A DNA stretch of 58,894 nucleotides, taken from contig CANJNI010000029.1 in the NCBI GenBank assembly GCA_947475995.1, forward strand, positions 1 through 58,894, in the 5' to 3' direction. This document shows, in pieces, positions 34,826 through 44,225 of the stretch (its first letter is position 1; the number at the start of each line of letters is the position of its first letter). The DNA comes from Beijerinckiaceae bacterium. Lineage in GTDB: Bacteria > Pseudomonadota > Alphaproteobacteria > Rhizobiales > Beijerinckiaceae. The translations under genes and the position numbers were made by a program. Below the pieces are notes generated by a model, which ran no database searches, was not told the DNA's origin, and saw only the letters and a program-made list of their open reading frames with translations.

Positions 34826-35400
34826 TGCTGCGGCGCGCGCTTGTGGGCGGTCTGCTCAAAAAACATCTTCATGAAGATGCGCTCGTCATCGGCGGCCTAG
34901 GCAGCGCCGGGCGAACCTGGCGCGAGCAGAACGCGCCCCACCCGACCTATTTCGCCTCGGACCCGATGGGGGCGGGGCTGATGATGGCGCTGGGGCTCGC
35001 ACTTGCGCAGCCGGAGCGGCCGGTTTTCTACATTGGCGGCGATGGCGACCTGGTGATGAATCTCGGGTGCCTGCTGACGGTTGTCGGCTCTGGCGCAACA
35101 AATCTCAAGATCGCGATCTTTGACAACGGGCGTTATGAAACAGGCGGCGGCCAGTCGCTTGCGGGTTCAGGCTCCTATTCCCTGGCGGGGATTGCCGCAC
35201 AAGCGGGGTTTCCGCATGCGGTCGCCGTCAGCGATCCGGACAAGGCCGAGGATGACGTCATCAGTTTCTTTGCCCAACCGGGATTGGCTTTTGCGGCCTT
35301 TGCGATCGCCGTGGAGGCTTCGCCTTACGGGCCTCCGCCGCGCTGGTCACAAGCCGAAGACCGGGCTGTTTTCATGAGACGTCTCGCGGGCGAAATCTGA
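34825..35400 (+). CDS. ThDP-dependent decarboxylase, C-terminal (beta) subunit, ComE-like
   Basis: A 191-residue protein with the ThDP/Mg-binding motif GDGD at 72-75, running to DN at 100-101 (FDNGRYETGG), and ASDPMGAGLMMALGLALA ahead of it. It completes the active site with the alpha subunit at 34307. A 109-base gap follows before the binding-protein gene, still on the same strand and with a good ribosome binding site downstream. Confidence 0.87.
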   Translation: MLRRALVGGLLKKHLHEDALVIGGLGSAGRTWREQNAPHPTYFASDPMGAGLMMALGLALAQPERPVFYIGGDGDLVMNLGCLLTVVGSGATNLKIAIFDNGRYETGGGQSLAGSGSYSLAGIAAQAGFPHAVAVSDPDKAEDDVISFFAQPGLAFAAFAIAVEASPYGPPPRWSQAEDRAVFMRRLAGEI

Positions 35401-35509
35401 CAGCGCAATCTGAGGTTCGCCAAGAGTTTGGGCGGCTCCAGTCAAGATGCCGGACCGTGTTGGAACGGATAGTACTTGCGTTTCATCGGCCCTGCCAGAG
35501 GAGACAAGC

Positions 35510-36493
35510 ATGATTCATTTTCGCAAACACATTGCGGCGCTGACGATCGCTACCGCTATTTCGTCCTTGTTGAGCACAGCAGCGGTTGCCGCAGACAAAG
35601 TGTCGATGATGATCAGCTGGCGGCCGCAGGCCGATTACGGCGGCTATTATTACGCGCAGGCCAAGGGCATTTACGAGAAGCACGGCCTTGAGGTCGAGAT
35701 CCGGCCGGGCGGCCCGCAGATCGACGGCGCAGCGCTGTTGCTGGCCGGGCGCGTGGACTTCCTCAGCGCAAGCGCTTTTGCAGGCTTGCATTACGCTCGC
35801 GAGAAACTGCCCTTCACGGTCGTTGCCGCCGTGTTCCAGAAAGATCCGCAGATCTTGATGGTGCATCCTGACTCCGGCTACAACAAGCTGGAGGATATCA
35901 AGGGCGCTCCCACTTTCATCGGCGCTTCGAGCCGCACCAGCTTTTGGCCGTTCCTGAAAGCCAGGTACGGATATCCTGACGAGCAAATCAGGCCGTTCAC
36001 GGGTTCATACGCCACGTTTCTGGCAGACAAGAAGTCGGTTCAGCAAGGCTATATCATTTCCGACCTCGCGGCTGTTCGGCGCGCGGGAGTGGACGCCAGG
36101 GCTTTCCTGCTCGCAGACGTCGGATTTGAAAATTACGCCAACACCATCAACACATCCCGGAAGCTGATCGACTCGAATCCGGACCTTGTGCGGCGCTTCG
36201 TGGCGGCGTCGATGGAAGGTTGGAAGGCCTATCTTGCGGGGGACTCGGGTCCGGCCTTTGCGGCTATCAAGGCGGCCAATCCGCAGATGAGCGATGAAGA
36301 CCTCAACTACAATTACAACACCATGCGGGAACAGAAGCTGGTGGAATCGGGCGACGCGCTGACGCTGGGCATCGGAGCAATGACGGATGAACGCTGGGCG
36401 CGTTTCGCGAAGTCGAACATCGAAACGGGCAACCTGCCCGCCGATGTCGACTGGAAACAGGCCTATACGCTGCAATTCGTCGGCAAGAAATAG
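35510..36493 (+). CDS. NMT1/SsuA-type ABC solute-binding protein
   Basis: A 327-residue periplasmic binding protein with a Sec signal (MIHFRKHIAALTIATAI, cleavage near AVAA). ISWRPQADYGGYYYAQAKGIYEKHG is the typical opening of the NMT1/THI5-like family, whose members bind pyrimidines (thiamine precursor), sulfonates or nitrate. The start ATG 35510 follows AGAGGAG. The following ATPase begins eight bases later. Being in one operon with a RutA/RutB-like pair, a pyrimidine-like or other N-heterocyclic ligand is a reasonable guess. Confidence 0.88.
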   Translation: MIHFRKHIAALTIATAISSLLSTAAVAADKVSMMISWRPQADYGGYYYAQAKGIYEKHGLEVEIRPGGPQIDGAALLLAGRVDFLSASAFAGLHYAREKLPFTVVAAVFQKDPQILMVHPDSGYNKLEDIKGAPTFIGASSRTSFWPFLKARYGYPDEQIRPFTGSYATFLADKKSVQQGYIISDLAAVRRAGVDARAFLLADVGFENYANTINTSRKLIDSNPDLVRRFVAASMEGWKAYLAGDSGPAFAAIKAANPQMSDEDLNYNYNTMREQKLVESGDALTLGIGAMTDERWARFAKSNIETGNLPADVDWKQAYTLQFVGKK

Positions 36494-36501
36494 CGTCCGG
36501 C

Positions 36502-37326
36502 ATGCGTCTGATGAATGAAGGCGTGCTTGCGACTGCAACCGGGGAGCGCAACGATGCGCGTCAGGTTCCTGTCGTTCGCCTTGCTCATGTATCGAAGAGA
36601 TTCTCCAACGGCACGCTCGCGTTGGAGGATTTCACCTTTGCTTTTCCGCAGCATGGATTTGTGAGTCTGCTCGGACCTTCAGGGTGCGGCAAAAGCACCA
36701 TCCTGAAATTGATCGCCGGACTCAACGAGCCGACGTCCGGCGCCATACAGTGGATGGGCGGACAATCCCAACAGCGCGACGGGCGGCGCGACATTGCGTT
36801 CGTTTTTCAGGAACCAACGCTTCTTCCATGGGCGAATGCCTTGCGGAACGTGATGATCCCGCTCATCCTGTCGAGAGTTCCGTGGGCCGAAGCCAAAAGC
36901 CGCGCGCTCGAGGCGCTGGAGCAGGTCGGCCTGGCTGGATTCGAAAGCTCCTATCCGCGCGAATTGTCGGGCGGCATGAAAATGCGCGTTTCGATCGCCC
37001 GCGCCATTGTGGAGCGACCGCGCGTGCTTCTGATGGACGAGCCCTTCGCGGCGCTCGACGAGATCACGCGCTTCAAGATGAATCAGGACTTGCTGAAGCT
37101 CTGGCAGGCACACGAATTCACGGTTCTGTTCGTGACCCATTCGGTTTACGAGGCGACGTATCTGTCGCAGCATGTGTTGATCATGGCGCCACGACCCGGC
37201 CGCGCCTATGCGCGCGTGGCGGTCGAAGCGCCTTATCCACGCGACGAGGGCTTTCGCGGCGAGCCCCTTTATCACGAGCGATGTGCGGAAATTTCGGCGC
37301 TACTGGCGGAGACGTCACATGGCTGA
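36502..37326 (+). CDS. NMT1/SsuB-type ABC ATPase
   Basis: A 274-residue ATPase: Walker A GPSGCGKST, Q-loop FQEPTLLPWANALRN, signature LSGGMKMRVSIARA, Walker B VLLMDEPFAALDE and the switch His in FVTHSVYEA. The family feature 'MR' in the signature (GGMKMR) matches sulfonate/taurine/nitrate-type importers. It has about 25 extra N-terminal residues before the first strand. The ATG at 36511 is a possible alternative start. The 3' end overlaps the permease gene by eight bases. Confidence 0.9.
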   Translation: MRLMNEGVLATATGERNDARQVPVVRLAHVSKRFSNGTLALEDFTFAFPQHGFVSLLGPSGCGKSTILKLIAGLNEPTSGAIQWMGGQSQQRDGRRDIAFVFQEPTLLPWANALRNVMIPLILSRVPWAEAKSRALEALEQVGLAGFESSYPRELSGGMKMRVSIARAIVERPRVLLMDEPFAALDEITRFKMNQDLLKLWQAHEFTVLFVTHSVYEATYLSQHVLIMAPRPGRAYARVAVEAPYPRDEGFRGEPLYHERCAEISALLAETSHG

Positions 37327-38206
37327 CGCACGTCAGGACATTCAGCTTCCCGAATTCGCATGGCTTGAGGCCGAGCCGACGATGAGCGGCGCGACACATC
37401 GCGAGACAGAGGCGAGCGCATTCCGGCAGTTGATGCCAAGATTGATCGCTCCCATGCTCTTTGCGGTCGTGCTTTTCGGCGGCTGGGAATATGCGATTCG
37501 CGCCTACAAAATTCCCTTCTATGTGCTTCCGGATCCGCTGCTGATCTTGAAGACGGTCGTTGCCGACTGGGGGCTTCTGTCGCAATCGCTGCTGACGACC
37601 CTGAAAGTTACGTTCCAGGCTCTTGGTCTGGCGGTCGTGCTGGGTGTTTCGCTCGCGATCATCTTCAACCAGTTTCGCTGGTTTGAAATGGCGGTGTTCC
37701 CCTGGGCGGTCGTGCTGCAGGTCACACCTATTGTCTCCATCGCGCCGCTGATCATCATCTGGGCGGACAATGTGCGCCTCGCACTGCTGATCTGCGCATG
37801 GATCGTCGCGTTTTTTCCAATCCTGTCGAACACGATGATCGGCCTGAACAGTATCGACCAGAATCTCACGAACCTGTTTCAGCTTTATCGTGCGTCGCGT
37901 TTCGACACGTTGCGATATCTGCGCCTGCCCGCCGCCATGCCGTATTTTCTTTCTGGACTTCGTATTTCGGGCGGGCTGTCCCTGATCGGCGCGGTCGTGG
38001 CGGAATTCGTGGCGGGCACCGGCGGGCAGGGGTCGGGTCTTGCCTATCGAATTCTGGAGGCCAGCTTCGAGTTGAAGATACCGCGCCTGTTTGCAGCCCT
38101 GTTCCTGATCTCGGCGACCGGGCTCTGCATCTTCGCGCTGACGAGTCTGCTGTCCTGGCTGCTGTTGCGCCATTGGCACGAAAGCGCCATGCGCAAGGAA
38201 CGTTGA
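37319..38206 (+). CDS. NMT1/SsuC-type ABC permease
   Basis: A 295-residue inner-membrane permease with about six predicted spans, beginning after a 40-residue cytoplasmic leader. The EAA-loop region is FQLYRASRFDTLRYLRLPAAMPY, typical of the SsuC/TauC/NrtB family. The start ATG 37319 lies inside the 3' end of the ATPase gene. Together with the two preceding genes it forms a complete importer inside the catabolic operon. Confidence 0.9.
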   Translation: MADARQDIQLPEFAWLEAEPTMSGATHRETEASAFRQLMPRLIAPMLFAVVLFGGWEYAIRAYKIPFYVLPDPLLILKTVVADWGLLSQSLLTTLKVTFQALGLAVVLGVSLAIIFNQFRWFEMAVFPWAVVLQVTPIVSIAPLIIIWADNVRLALLICAWIVAFFPILSNTMIGLNSIDQNLTNLFQLYRASRFDTLRYLRLPAAMPYFLSGLRISGGLSLIGAVVAEFVAGTGGQGSGLAYRILEASFELKIPRLFAALFLISATGLCIFALTSLLSWLLLRHWHESAMRKER

Positions 38207-38243
38207 AATGGGCCGCTCCGGGGCTCCGTGAATGAGGTGAATC

Positions 38244-39326
38244 ATGCGTCTTGCAGACAGGGAACATATGTTCGGCGTCTTCATGCCGATGGCGCAGGGC
38301 GGCTGGATCATTTCGAAGAACGCGCCCAAGGTGGATGGCGGTTTCGAACTCAACAAGCGCGTCGCCATGATGGCGGATTCCTATGGATTCGACTTCATTC
38401 TTTCCATGATGAAGTGGCGCGGCTACGGCGGCGAAACAAAGCACTGGGATTCCTCGCTTGAGTCGCTGATGCTGATGTCGGCCCTTTCGCAAGTGACCCG
38501 CAATGTGAAGATCTGGGGCACATGCCACACGTTGCTGCAGAATCCGGCGGTCGTCGCGAAGATGATGACAACGCTGGATCACGCCAGCGGAGGTCGCGCC
38601 GGTCTTAACATCGTGTCGGGCGCATATGCGGGCGAGTTCGAGCAGATGTCCGCCTGGCGGGGAGATCTGACTCACGATCAGCGCTACGTTCTGGCGGAGG
38701 AATGGATCGAGGTGATCCTGAAGCTCTGGAGCGAAGATCGCGTCAATTACGACGGCCAATTCTACAAGATGATTGATTGCATGTCGGACCCCAAGCCGAT
38801 CTCTCAGCCGCGGCCGGATCTGATCTGCGCCGGCACTTCCGAAGTAGGCTTGCGCTACACGGCGAAATATGCGGACGCCGGTTTCGTGCACGGCGAAACG
38901 GAGGCCGATATCGCCATCAAGAGCAAGCGCGCCAGGGAGATCGGCGCTGAATATGGAAAAAAGCTCAAGACATTCGCCATGTATATCGTCGTGCCGGGCG
39001 GCACTGACGCGGAAGCTGAAGCGCGCGTGGCGAGTTTCGCCAGCGGCGCTGATCAGGAAGCCATCGCCAACATGGTCGCGAGCTACGGCATCAAGCCGGA
39101 TGGCCGCGAAAGCGCGTTTGTTGCGCGGTCCCGCAGGGGCTTCATGGCGTCCGTCCTTGCCGGGTCTCCCAAAAGCCTTCTGCAACAAATCGAGCATACG
39201 GTGAAATATGCCGATCTCACAGGCATGATGCTGATCTTTCCAGACTACATCGAGGACCTGAAGGTATTCGGAGAGGATATTCTCCCGGGACTTCGCAAGG
39301 CCCTGAACATTGCTCCGGCGGCGTGA
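38244..39326 (+). CDS. RutA-like FMN-dependent monooxygenase (luciferase-like family)
   Basis: A 360-residue TIM-barrel flavin monooxygenase. Its overall pattern follows pyrimidine monooxygenase RutA: FGVFMPMAQGGWIIS at the start, FELNKRVAMMADSYGFDFILSM, HWDSSLESLMLMSALS, GGRAGLNIVSG, and the C-terminal GMMLIFPDYIEDLKVFGE. RutA opens uracil between N3 and C4 using FMNH2 and O2; other relatives oxidise N-heterocycles, sulfones or chloroaromatics. GAGGTGA precedes the ATG. The next gene is a RutB-like amidohydrolase, the same neighbour RutA has, which strengthens the call. No flavin reductase gene is visible nearby. Confidence 0.85.
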   Translation: MRLADREHMFGVFMPMAQGGWIISKNAPKVDGGFELNKRVAMMADSYGFDFILSMMKWRGYGGETKHWDSSLESLMLMSALSQVTRNVKIWGTCHTLLQNPAVVAKMMTTLDHASGGRAGLNIVSGAYAGEFEQMSAWRGDLTHDQRYVLAEEWIEVILKLWSEDRVNYDGQFYKMIDCMSDPKPISQPRPDLICAGTSEVGLRYTAKYADAGFVHGETEADIAIKSKRAREIGAEYGKKLKTFAMYIVVPGGTDAEAEARVASFASGADQEAIANMVASYGIKPDGRESAFVARSRRGFMASVLAGSPKSLLQQIEHTVKYADLTGMMLIFPDYIEDLKVFGEDILPGLRKALNIAPAA

Positions 39327-39333
39327 GGCATTG

Positions 39334-39975
39334 ATGAATTATCCGACGCTTGATCTTCGCGAGGCGCTGTCTCCGAGGCGGACCGCACTCCTCATCATCG
39401 ACGTGCAGAACGATTTCGGCCATCGGGACGGCGTCATGGGGCAGGCGGGCGTCGACCTGTCGCGCGTCGATGCGGCGGTGGACCGCATGGACGATCTCGC
39501 GCGTGGCGCTCGCGAGGCCGGTGCGACGGTGGTTTTCATCGGCCTGCAGACGACGCTCGCGAAGGATTCGCCGGGCGCGATCCGTCGCCGCGCCCGCATG
39601 GGCAAGAGCTCCGAAGAAAGCAAGCGGGTATGCCGTGAAGGCACCTGGGGCGCGGAATGGTATCGCATCGCCCCCGAACCCGGAGATATCGTCATGGCGA
39701 AATGGCGCTACTCGTCGTTTCAGGACACACAGCTCGACGCGATGCTGAAAGCGCGCGGCGTGGATACGATTATCGCGACGGGGCTTACGACGGAATGTTG
39801 CGTCGAGACCACCGTTCGGGACGCGTATCATATCGAATATAATGCGTTCGTCGCCGCCGATGCCTGCGCGTCGTATGGAACGGACCTGCAGGATGTCTCG
39901 ATCAAGACAATGCGGTTGCATTTCGCGATCGATCTTGAAACGCGCGCCATTCTGGAGGCGTGGAGAAAGGCTTGA
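39334..39975 (+). CDS. RutB-like cysteine hydrolase (isochorismatase fold)
   Basis: A 213-residue amidohydrolase with the full catalytic triad of the family: Asp23 (IIDVQNDF), Lys123 (VMAKWRYS) and nucleophile Cys156 (TTECCVETTVRDA). RutB hydrolyses the ureidoacrylate product made by RutA; other relatives are maleamate and nicotinamide amidases. The start ATG 39334 uses a GAGG that overlaps the RutA-like stop codon; a longer frame overlaps that gene. It is the last gene of the ten-gene operon. Substrate is inferred from the RutA-like neighbour. Confidence 0.86.
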   Translation: MNYPTLDLREALSPRRTALLIIDVQNDFGHRDGVMGQAGVDLSRVDAAVDRMDDLARGAREAGATVVFIGLQTTLAKDSPGAIRRRARMGKSSEESKRVCREGTWGAEWYRIAPEPGDIVMAKWRYSSFQDTQLDAMLKARGVDTIIATGLTTECCVETTVRDAYHIEYNAFVAADACASYGTDLQDVSIKTMRLHFAIDLETRAILEAWRKA

Positions 39976-40222
39976 AACGCGGGACGGGGTTGAGGCTTCG
40001 GGCTGCCGTCGCGTCCCATTCCATGTAATCGGGCCAGAGACCTATTTTTCAATAATGTAATGTCCAGAATCAGGGGCGGCGTCCTGCCTCCTGACGGAAA
40101 CGTTTTGTTGCCTTTTGCGTCGGGATTCGGCGATGCTGGTTCTGCGAGCCCGCGACGCCCGGCCGCCGCGAGACTTCCGGCGTCGCGATGCCGGCGCAAC
40201 AGAATGTATTGGGGATGGCTGA

Positions 40223-41467
40223 ATGCCCGAGAATGATTCAGGCGGCGACATCATGGATGGTCTTCCGGGCGGCGGAGATGCGTTTACTGAAACGACGTCG
40301 CGATCGTGGCTGGAGAAAATCGTCTCAAGCCTGAAGGCGATCATCATAGGCCTGCTTCTGGTGATTGTCGCAGGCGTTCTGCTGTTCTGGAACGAGGGCC
40401 GGTCCGCGAGAACCTCCGCGGCGCTGAGCGAAGGTTCGCGGTCGGTGGTCTCGATCAGCACCGACCGGATCGATGCGGCCAACGATGGCAAGCTCATCCA
40501 TGTTGCGGGCAATACGATTGTCGGGGCGCCCGCTCGCGATACGGACCTGAACTTCGAGGCGAATGGCCTGCGGCTGAAGCGCAAGGTCGAGATGTATCAG
40601 TGGAAGGAAGAGAGCCAGTCCGAGACGCAGAAAAAGCTCGGGGGCGGAGAGGAAACCGTCACGCGCTACACCTACAAGAAGGAATGGTCGGACCGCGCCA
40701 TCGATTCCTCTCGTTTTCGTAATGTGCAGGATCACCGGAATCCGCCGATGCCCGCCACCGGCGCACGGACTTTCTATGCAGCCGATGCGAAGCTGGGAGC
40801 GTTCCGGCTGGAGGAGCCGGTTCTTCAGGCCATACCGGGCGGCGACAGGTTCGCGGTTCCGGACTCCGCCGCCGCTCAAGTTCGCAGCCGCCTGGGGCCG
40901 TCGGCGCGCATTCTTCAGGGAGATGTCTATGTCGGCGCCGATCCGAACCAGCCGAGCGTCGGCGACGTCCGGATGATGTGGGAGGTCCTGCCGGTCATGC
41001 CAGTCAGCGTGGTGGGTCGACAGAGCCAGTCCACGATCAAGCCTTGGGTCGCCGGGAACGGCAATGAGGTGCTTCTTGTCGAGGCCGGCGCGGTCGAGCC
41101 TGCAACGATGTTCAGGCACGGTCAGGAGAGCAATGAGGTGCTGACCTGGGTGCTGCGGCTGGTCGGCGCGTTGCTGATGTTCATCGGTTTCAGGTTGATG
41201 CTGTCGCTGCTTGAAGCGCTGGCGGATGTGGTTCCGTTTTTCGGAAACATTGCCGGTGCGGGCGCATCCCTGATGGCGTTGCTGGCCACGATGCTGGTTG
41301 CGCCGCTGCTGGTGGCCCTTGCGTGGTTCTTCTACAGGCCTCTCGTGGCGGCGGGCGTGCTGATCGCTGGCGCTGCGATTGTCTATGGATTGCGACGGCT
41401 CATGCAGGCGCGTGCGGCGCAAACGGCGCCGGCGGCCAGACCCCTGCCGGGGGCGCCCCGGGGCTGA
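40223..41467 (+). CDS. TMEM43-family membrane protein
   Basis: A 414-residue integral membrane protein. It has a short cytoplasmic N-terminus, a first membrane span (about 37-56, AIIIGLLLVIVAGVLLFW) followed by NEGRSARTSAALSEG, a large extracytoplasmic domain (about 60-305) and several spans near the C-terminus (about 308-390) including FIGFRLMLSLLEALADVVPFFG. This layout and the NEGR and DVVPFxG motifs match the TMEM43/LUMA family, best known from eukaryotic nuclear and ER membranes. Function in bacteria is unknown. It stands alone, 247 bases after the catabolic operon, with its own ribosome binding site (GGGGA). Confidence 0.85.
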   Translation: MPENDSGGDIMDGLPGGGDAFTETTSRSWLEKIVSSLKAIIIGLLLVIVAGVLLFWNEGRSARTSAALSEGSRSVVSISTDRIDAANDGKLIHVAGNTIVGAPARDTDLNFEANGLRLKRKVEMYQWKEESQSETQKKLGGGEETVTRYTYKKEWSDRAIDSSRFRNVQDHRNPPMPATGARTFYAADAKLGAFRLEEPVLQAIPGGDRFAVPDSAAAQVRSRLGPSARILQGDVYVGADPNQPSVGDVRMMWEVLPVMPVSVVGRQSQSTIKPWVAGNGNEVLLVEAGAVEPATMFRHGQESNEVLTWVLRLVGALLMFIGFRLMLSLLEALADVVPFFGNIAGAGASLMALLATMLVAPLLVALAWFFYRPLVAAGVLIAGAAIVYGLRRLMQARAAQTAPAARPLPGAPRG

Positions 41468-41618
41468 TCGATTGATGCCGGACCGCGCCGGAGTTGATGC
41501 AGTCACCGACGAATGAACTAGTCCAACGGCCAAGTTCCGAATTGAGGACTGGCTTGAATTTTGCTAGCTCTGTAGCGTGGCCTAAAGAGCCCGAACGATA
41601 AAGCGAGGGGAATTTTCG

Positions 41619-42638
41619 ATGTTTGCGACGAAGTCAGGTTTCCTCCGTGGCGCATTGGTCGCCGCGCTTGCGATGGCGGGCAGCAGCGCATTCGCCCAGA
41701 CCCAGGTCAAATTCGCCCTCGACTGGAAATTCGAGGGTCCGTCCGCGCCTTATTTCGTCGCCATCGACAAGGGTTACTACAAGGCCGAAGGTCTTGATGT
41801 GACGGTCGACTCCGGTCCCGGCTCGGTGCAGGGCATTGCGCGCGTCGCGGCCGGCACCTATCCGCTGGGCTTCTTCGACATCAATTCGCTGGTGCGATTC
41901 CGCGATGAAAATCCGGACCAGAAAGTCACTTCGGTCATGATGGTCTATGACCGTCCGCCTTTCTCGATCGTCAGCCTCAAGAAGGCGAACATCAAGTCCC
42001 CGAAGGATCTGGAAGGCAAGATTCTCGGCGCGCCGGCGGCTGACGGCGCATTCGCCCAATGGGCGGCCTTCACCAAGGCCAACGGCATCGACGGATCGAA
42101 GGTGAAGATCGAAAACGTGGGCTTCCCGGTGCGCGAACCCATGCTGGCGCAGGGCAAGGTTGATGCCATCACCGGCTTCTCCTTCTCGTCCTATTTCAAT
42201 CTGCTGCAGAACGAACTGAAGGGCGACGACATTTCGGTGATGCTGATGTCCGATTTCGGCATCACCATGTACGGCAACGCCATCATGGTGAACCCTGAAT
42301 TTGCGAAGGCGAACCCGAAGATTGTCGCCGGATTCGTCCGGGCCACCATCAAGGGCTTCATCGACACGGCGAAGAACCCTGAAGAGGCGATCAAGTCGGT
42401 TCTGAGCCGCAACCAGACGGCGGAAGCGCCGATTGAACTTGCGCGCCTGAAGATGGCCCTCAAGGACAACATGGTCACCGACTGGGTGAAGGCGAACGGC
42501 GTCGGCGGCGTGGACATGGCGCGCCTGGCAAAGTCCATCGACCAGATCGGCGACACCTACCAGTTCAAGGCGCGCCCCAAGGCCGAGGACATTTTCGACT
42601 CCCAGTACCTGCCGCCCGCTGCCGAGCGCAAGCTCTGA
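41619..42638 (+). CDS. NMT1/SsuA-type ABC solute-binding protein
   Basis: A 339-residue periplasmic protein with a Sec signal (LRGALVAALAMAGSSAFAQ). VKFALDWKFEGPSAPYFVAIDKGYYKAEG is the NMT1-like opening. GAGGGG lies before the ATG. It is the first gene of a three-gene importer (41619-44195). The tail region VGGVDMARLAKSIDQIGD resembles binding proteins for taurine- or pyrimidine-like ligands, but specificity is not assignable. It differs substantially from the protein at 35510. Confidence 0.9.
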   Translation: MFATKSGFLRGALVAALAMAGSSAFAQTQVKFALDWKFEGPSAPYFVAIDKGYYKAEGLDVTVDSGPGSVQGIARVAAGTYPLGFFDINSLVRFRDENPDQKVTSVMMVYDRPPFSIVSLKKANIKSPKDLEGKILGAPAADGAFAQWAAFTKANGIDGSKVKIENVGFPVREPMLAQGKVDAITGFSFSSYFNLLQNELKGDDISVMLMSDFGITMYGNAIMVNPEFAKANPKIVAGFVRATIKGFIDTAKNPEEAIKSVLSRNQTAEAPIELARLKMALKDNMVTDWVKANGVGGVDMARLAKSIDQIGDTYQFKARPKAEDIFDSQYLPPAAERKL

Positions 42639-42648
42639 GGAGACTGCT

Positions 42649-43428
42649 GTGATCGACATCGAGAACGTCTCGCTCGCCTATGCAGGGCGCGGCGGTCCGG
42701 TGCTCGCCGTAGAAGGCCTCAACCTGGCCGTTGCAAAGGGCGAGTTTGCGGCCGTCGTCGGTCCGTCGGGCTGTGGAAAATCGACGCTGATGAAGCTCGT
42801 CACCGGGCTCGTCAGGCCGACGACGGGCGCTGTGAGGGTCAACGGGGCGGCCGTGAGCGGCCCCGTCAAGATCGCCGGCATGGCGTTCCAGAACGCCAAC
42901 ATGCTGCCGTGGCGAACGGTGGCGGACAATCTGCTGCTGCCGCTCGAAATCGTCGAGCCTTACCGCTCCCAGTTCCGCAGCCGGAAAGCGGAATACAAGG
43001 CGCGCGTCGAGGATCTGCTGGCGACTGTGGGGCTCGGCGGCTTCGGCCATCGTTTCCCGTGGGAATTGTCAGGCGGCATGCAGCAGCGCGCCTCGCTGTG
43101 CCGCGCACTTATTCACGAGCCGTCCCTGCTGATGCTTGACGAGCCCTTTGCGGCGCTGGACGCCTTCACCCGCGAGGAATTGTGGTGCGTGCTGCGCGAC
43201 ATCTGGGAGCGGCTCAGGTTCACGGTCGTGCTCGTCACGCACGATTTGCGCGAGGCGGCGTTTCTGGCCGACCGGGTGCATGTGATGAGCGCGCGCCCAG
43301 GACGCATCATCGAAACGCGTGACGTCTCCTTCCCGCGGCCGCGCGATCTGGACGTCTGCTACGACAAGGCCTTCACCGATATCGTGCGCGATCTGCGCGA
43401 CAAAATCGCAGAGGTGCGCAAGGCATGA
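42649..43428 (+). CDS. NMT1/SsuB-type ABC ATPase
   Basis: A 259-residue ATPase with Walker A GPSGCGKST, Q-loop FQNANMLPWRTVADN, signature LSGGMQQRASLCRA, Walker B LLMLDEPFAALDA and VTHDLREA. The initiation codon is GTG 42649, preceded by GAGGAGA. Its stop overlaps the permease start (ATGA). Confidence 0.92.
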   Translation: MIDIENVSLAYAGRGGPVLAVEGLNLAVAKGEFAAVVGPSGCGKSTLMKLVTGLVRPTTGAVRVNGAAVSGPVKIAGMAFQNANMLPWRTVADNLLLPLEIVEPYRSQFRSRKAEYKARVEDLLATVGLGGFGHRFPWELSGGMQQRASLCRALIHEPSLLMLDEPFAALDAFTREELWCVLRDIWERLRFTVVLVTHDLREAAFLADRVHVMSARPGRIIETRDVSFPRPRDLDVCYDKAFTDIVRDLRDKIAEVRKA

Positions 43429-44195
43429 CGGACAAGCTCGAAAAACTTGCCCCCTGGCTCTTCGTTGTCGCGCTGTTCGCGATCTGGGAGGCCGCCTGCC
43501 GCATCTTCAGCGTGCCGAACATCATTCTGCCTGCGCCCAGCGCCGTGTGGGCTGCAATGGTGCGCTTCTGGTGGCCGTTGCTGACCAACTCCTTTGTCAC
43601 CCTGTGGACCACCACAGCTGGCTTTCTGATGGCGGTCGGCTTCGGGCTTCTGCTCGGGCTCGTGGTCGGCTGGTCGCGGACGATCTATCGGGGACTCTAT
43701 CCGGTGATGATCGGGTTCAATTCGATCCCCAAGGTCGCTGTCGTGCCGATCCTCGTCATGTGGTTCGGCATTGGCGAAATACCGGCGATCCTGACGGCTT
43801 TCCTCATTTCGTTCTTCCCCATCGTGGTCAATGTGGCCACCGGGCTTGCGACCATCGAGCCGGAACTTGAGGACGTCCTGCGCGCGCTCGGCGCATCGAA
43901 GCTCGACGTGATGCGCAAGGTCGGAATACCGCGCGCCATGCCTTACTTCTTCGGCTCGCTGAAAGTGGCGATCACGCTCGCCTTTGTCGGCGCTGTCGTT
44001 TCGGAGACGATTGCGGCCAATCGCGGGCTCGGCCATCTGATGACGCAAGCCGGCTCCAACTTCCAGATGCCGCTGGTGTTCGCCGGGCTGATCGTACTGG
44101 CGATCGAGGGCATCGCGATGTACGCCGTCACCGCCTGGCTGGAGCAGCGCATGACCGGCTGGGCCTTCCGCTCGCAGGGAAGCGCTGGCGGCTAG
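43425..44195 (+). CDS. NMT1/SsuC-type ABC permease
   Basis: A 256-residue permease with about six membrane spans and the EAA-loop region LEDVLRALGASKLDVMRKVGIP. It completes the importer started at 41619. A large hairpin follows at 44226-44264. Confidence 0.92.
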   Translation: MTDKLEKLAPWLFVVALFAIWEAACRIFSVPNIILPAPSAVWAAMVRFWWPLLTNSFVTLWTTTAGFLMAVGFGLLLGLVVGWSRTIYRGLYPVMIGFNSIPKVAVVPILVMWFGIGEIPAILTAFLISFFPIVVNVATGLATIEPELEDVLRALGASKLDVMRKVGIPRAMPYFFGSLKVAITLAFVGAVVSETIAANRGLGHLMTQAGSNFQMPLVFAGLIVLAIEGIAMYAVTAWLEQRMTGWAFRSQGSAGG

Positions 44196-44225
44196 CCGCG
44201 CAGCTGTTCTCTGGTCCCAAAAACA

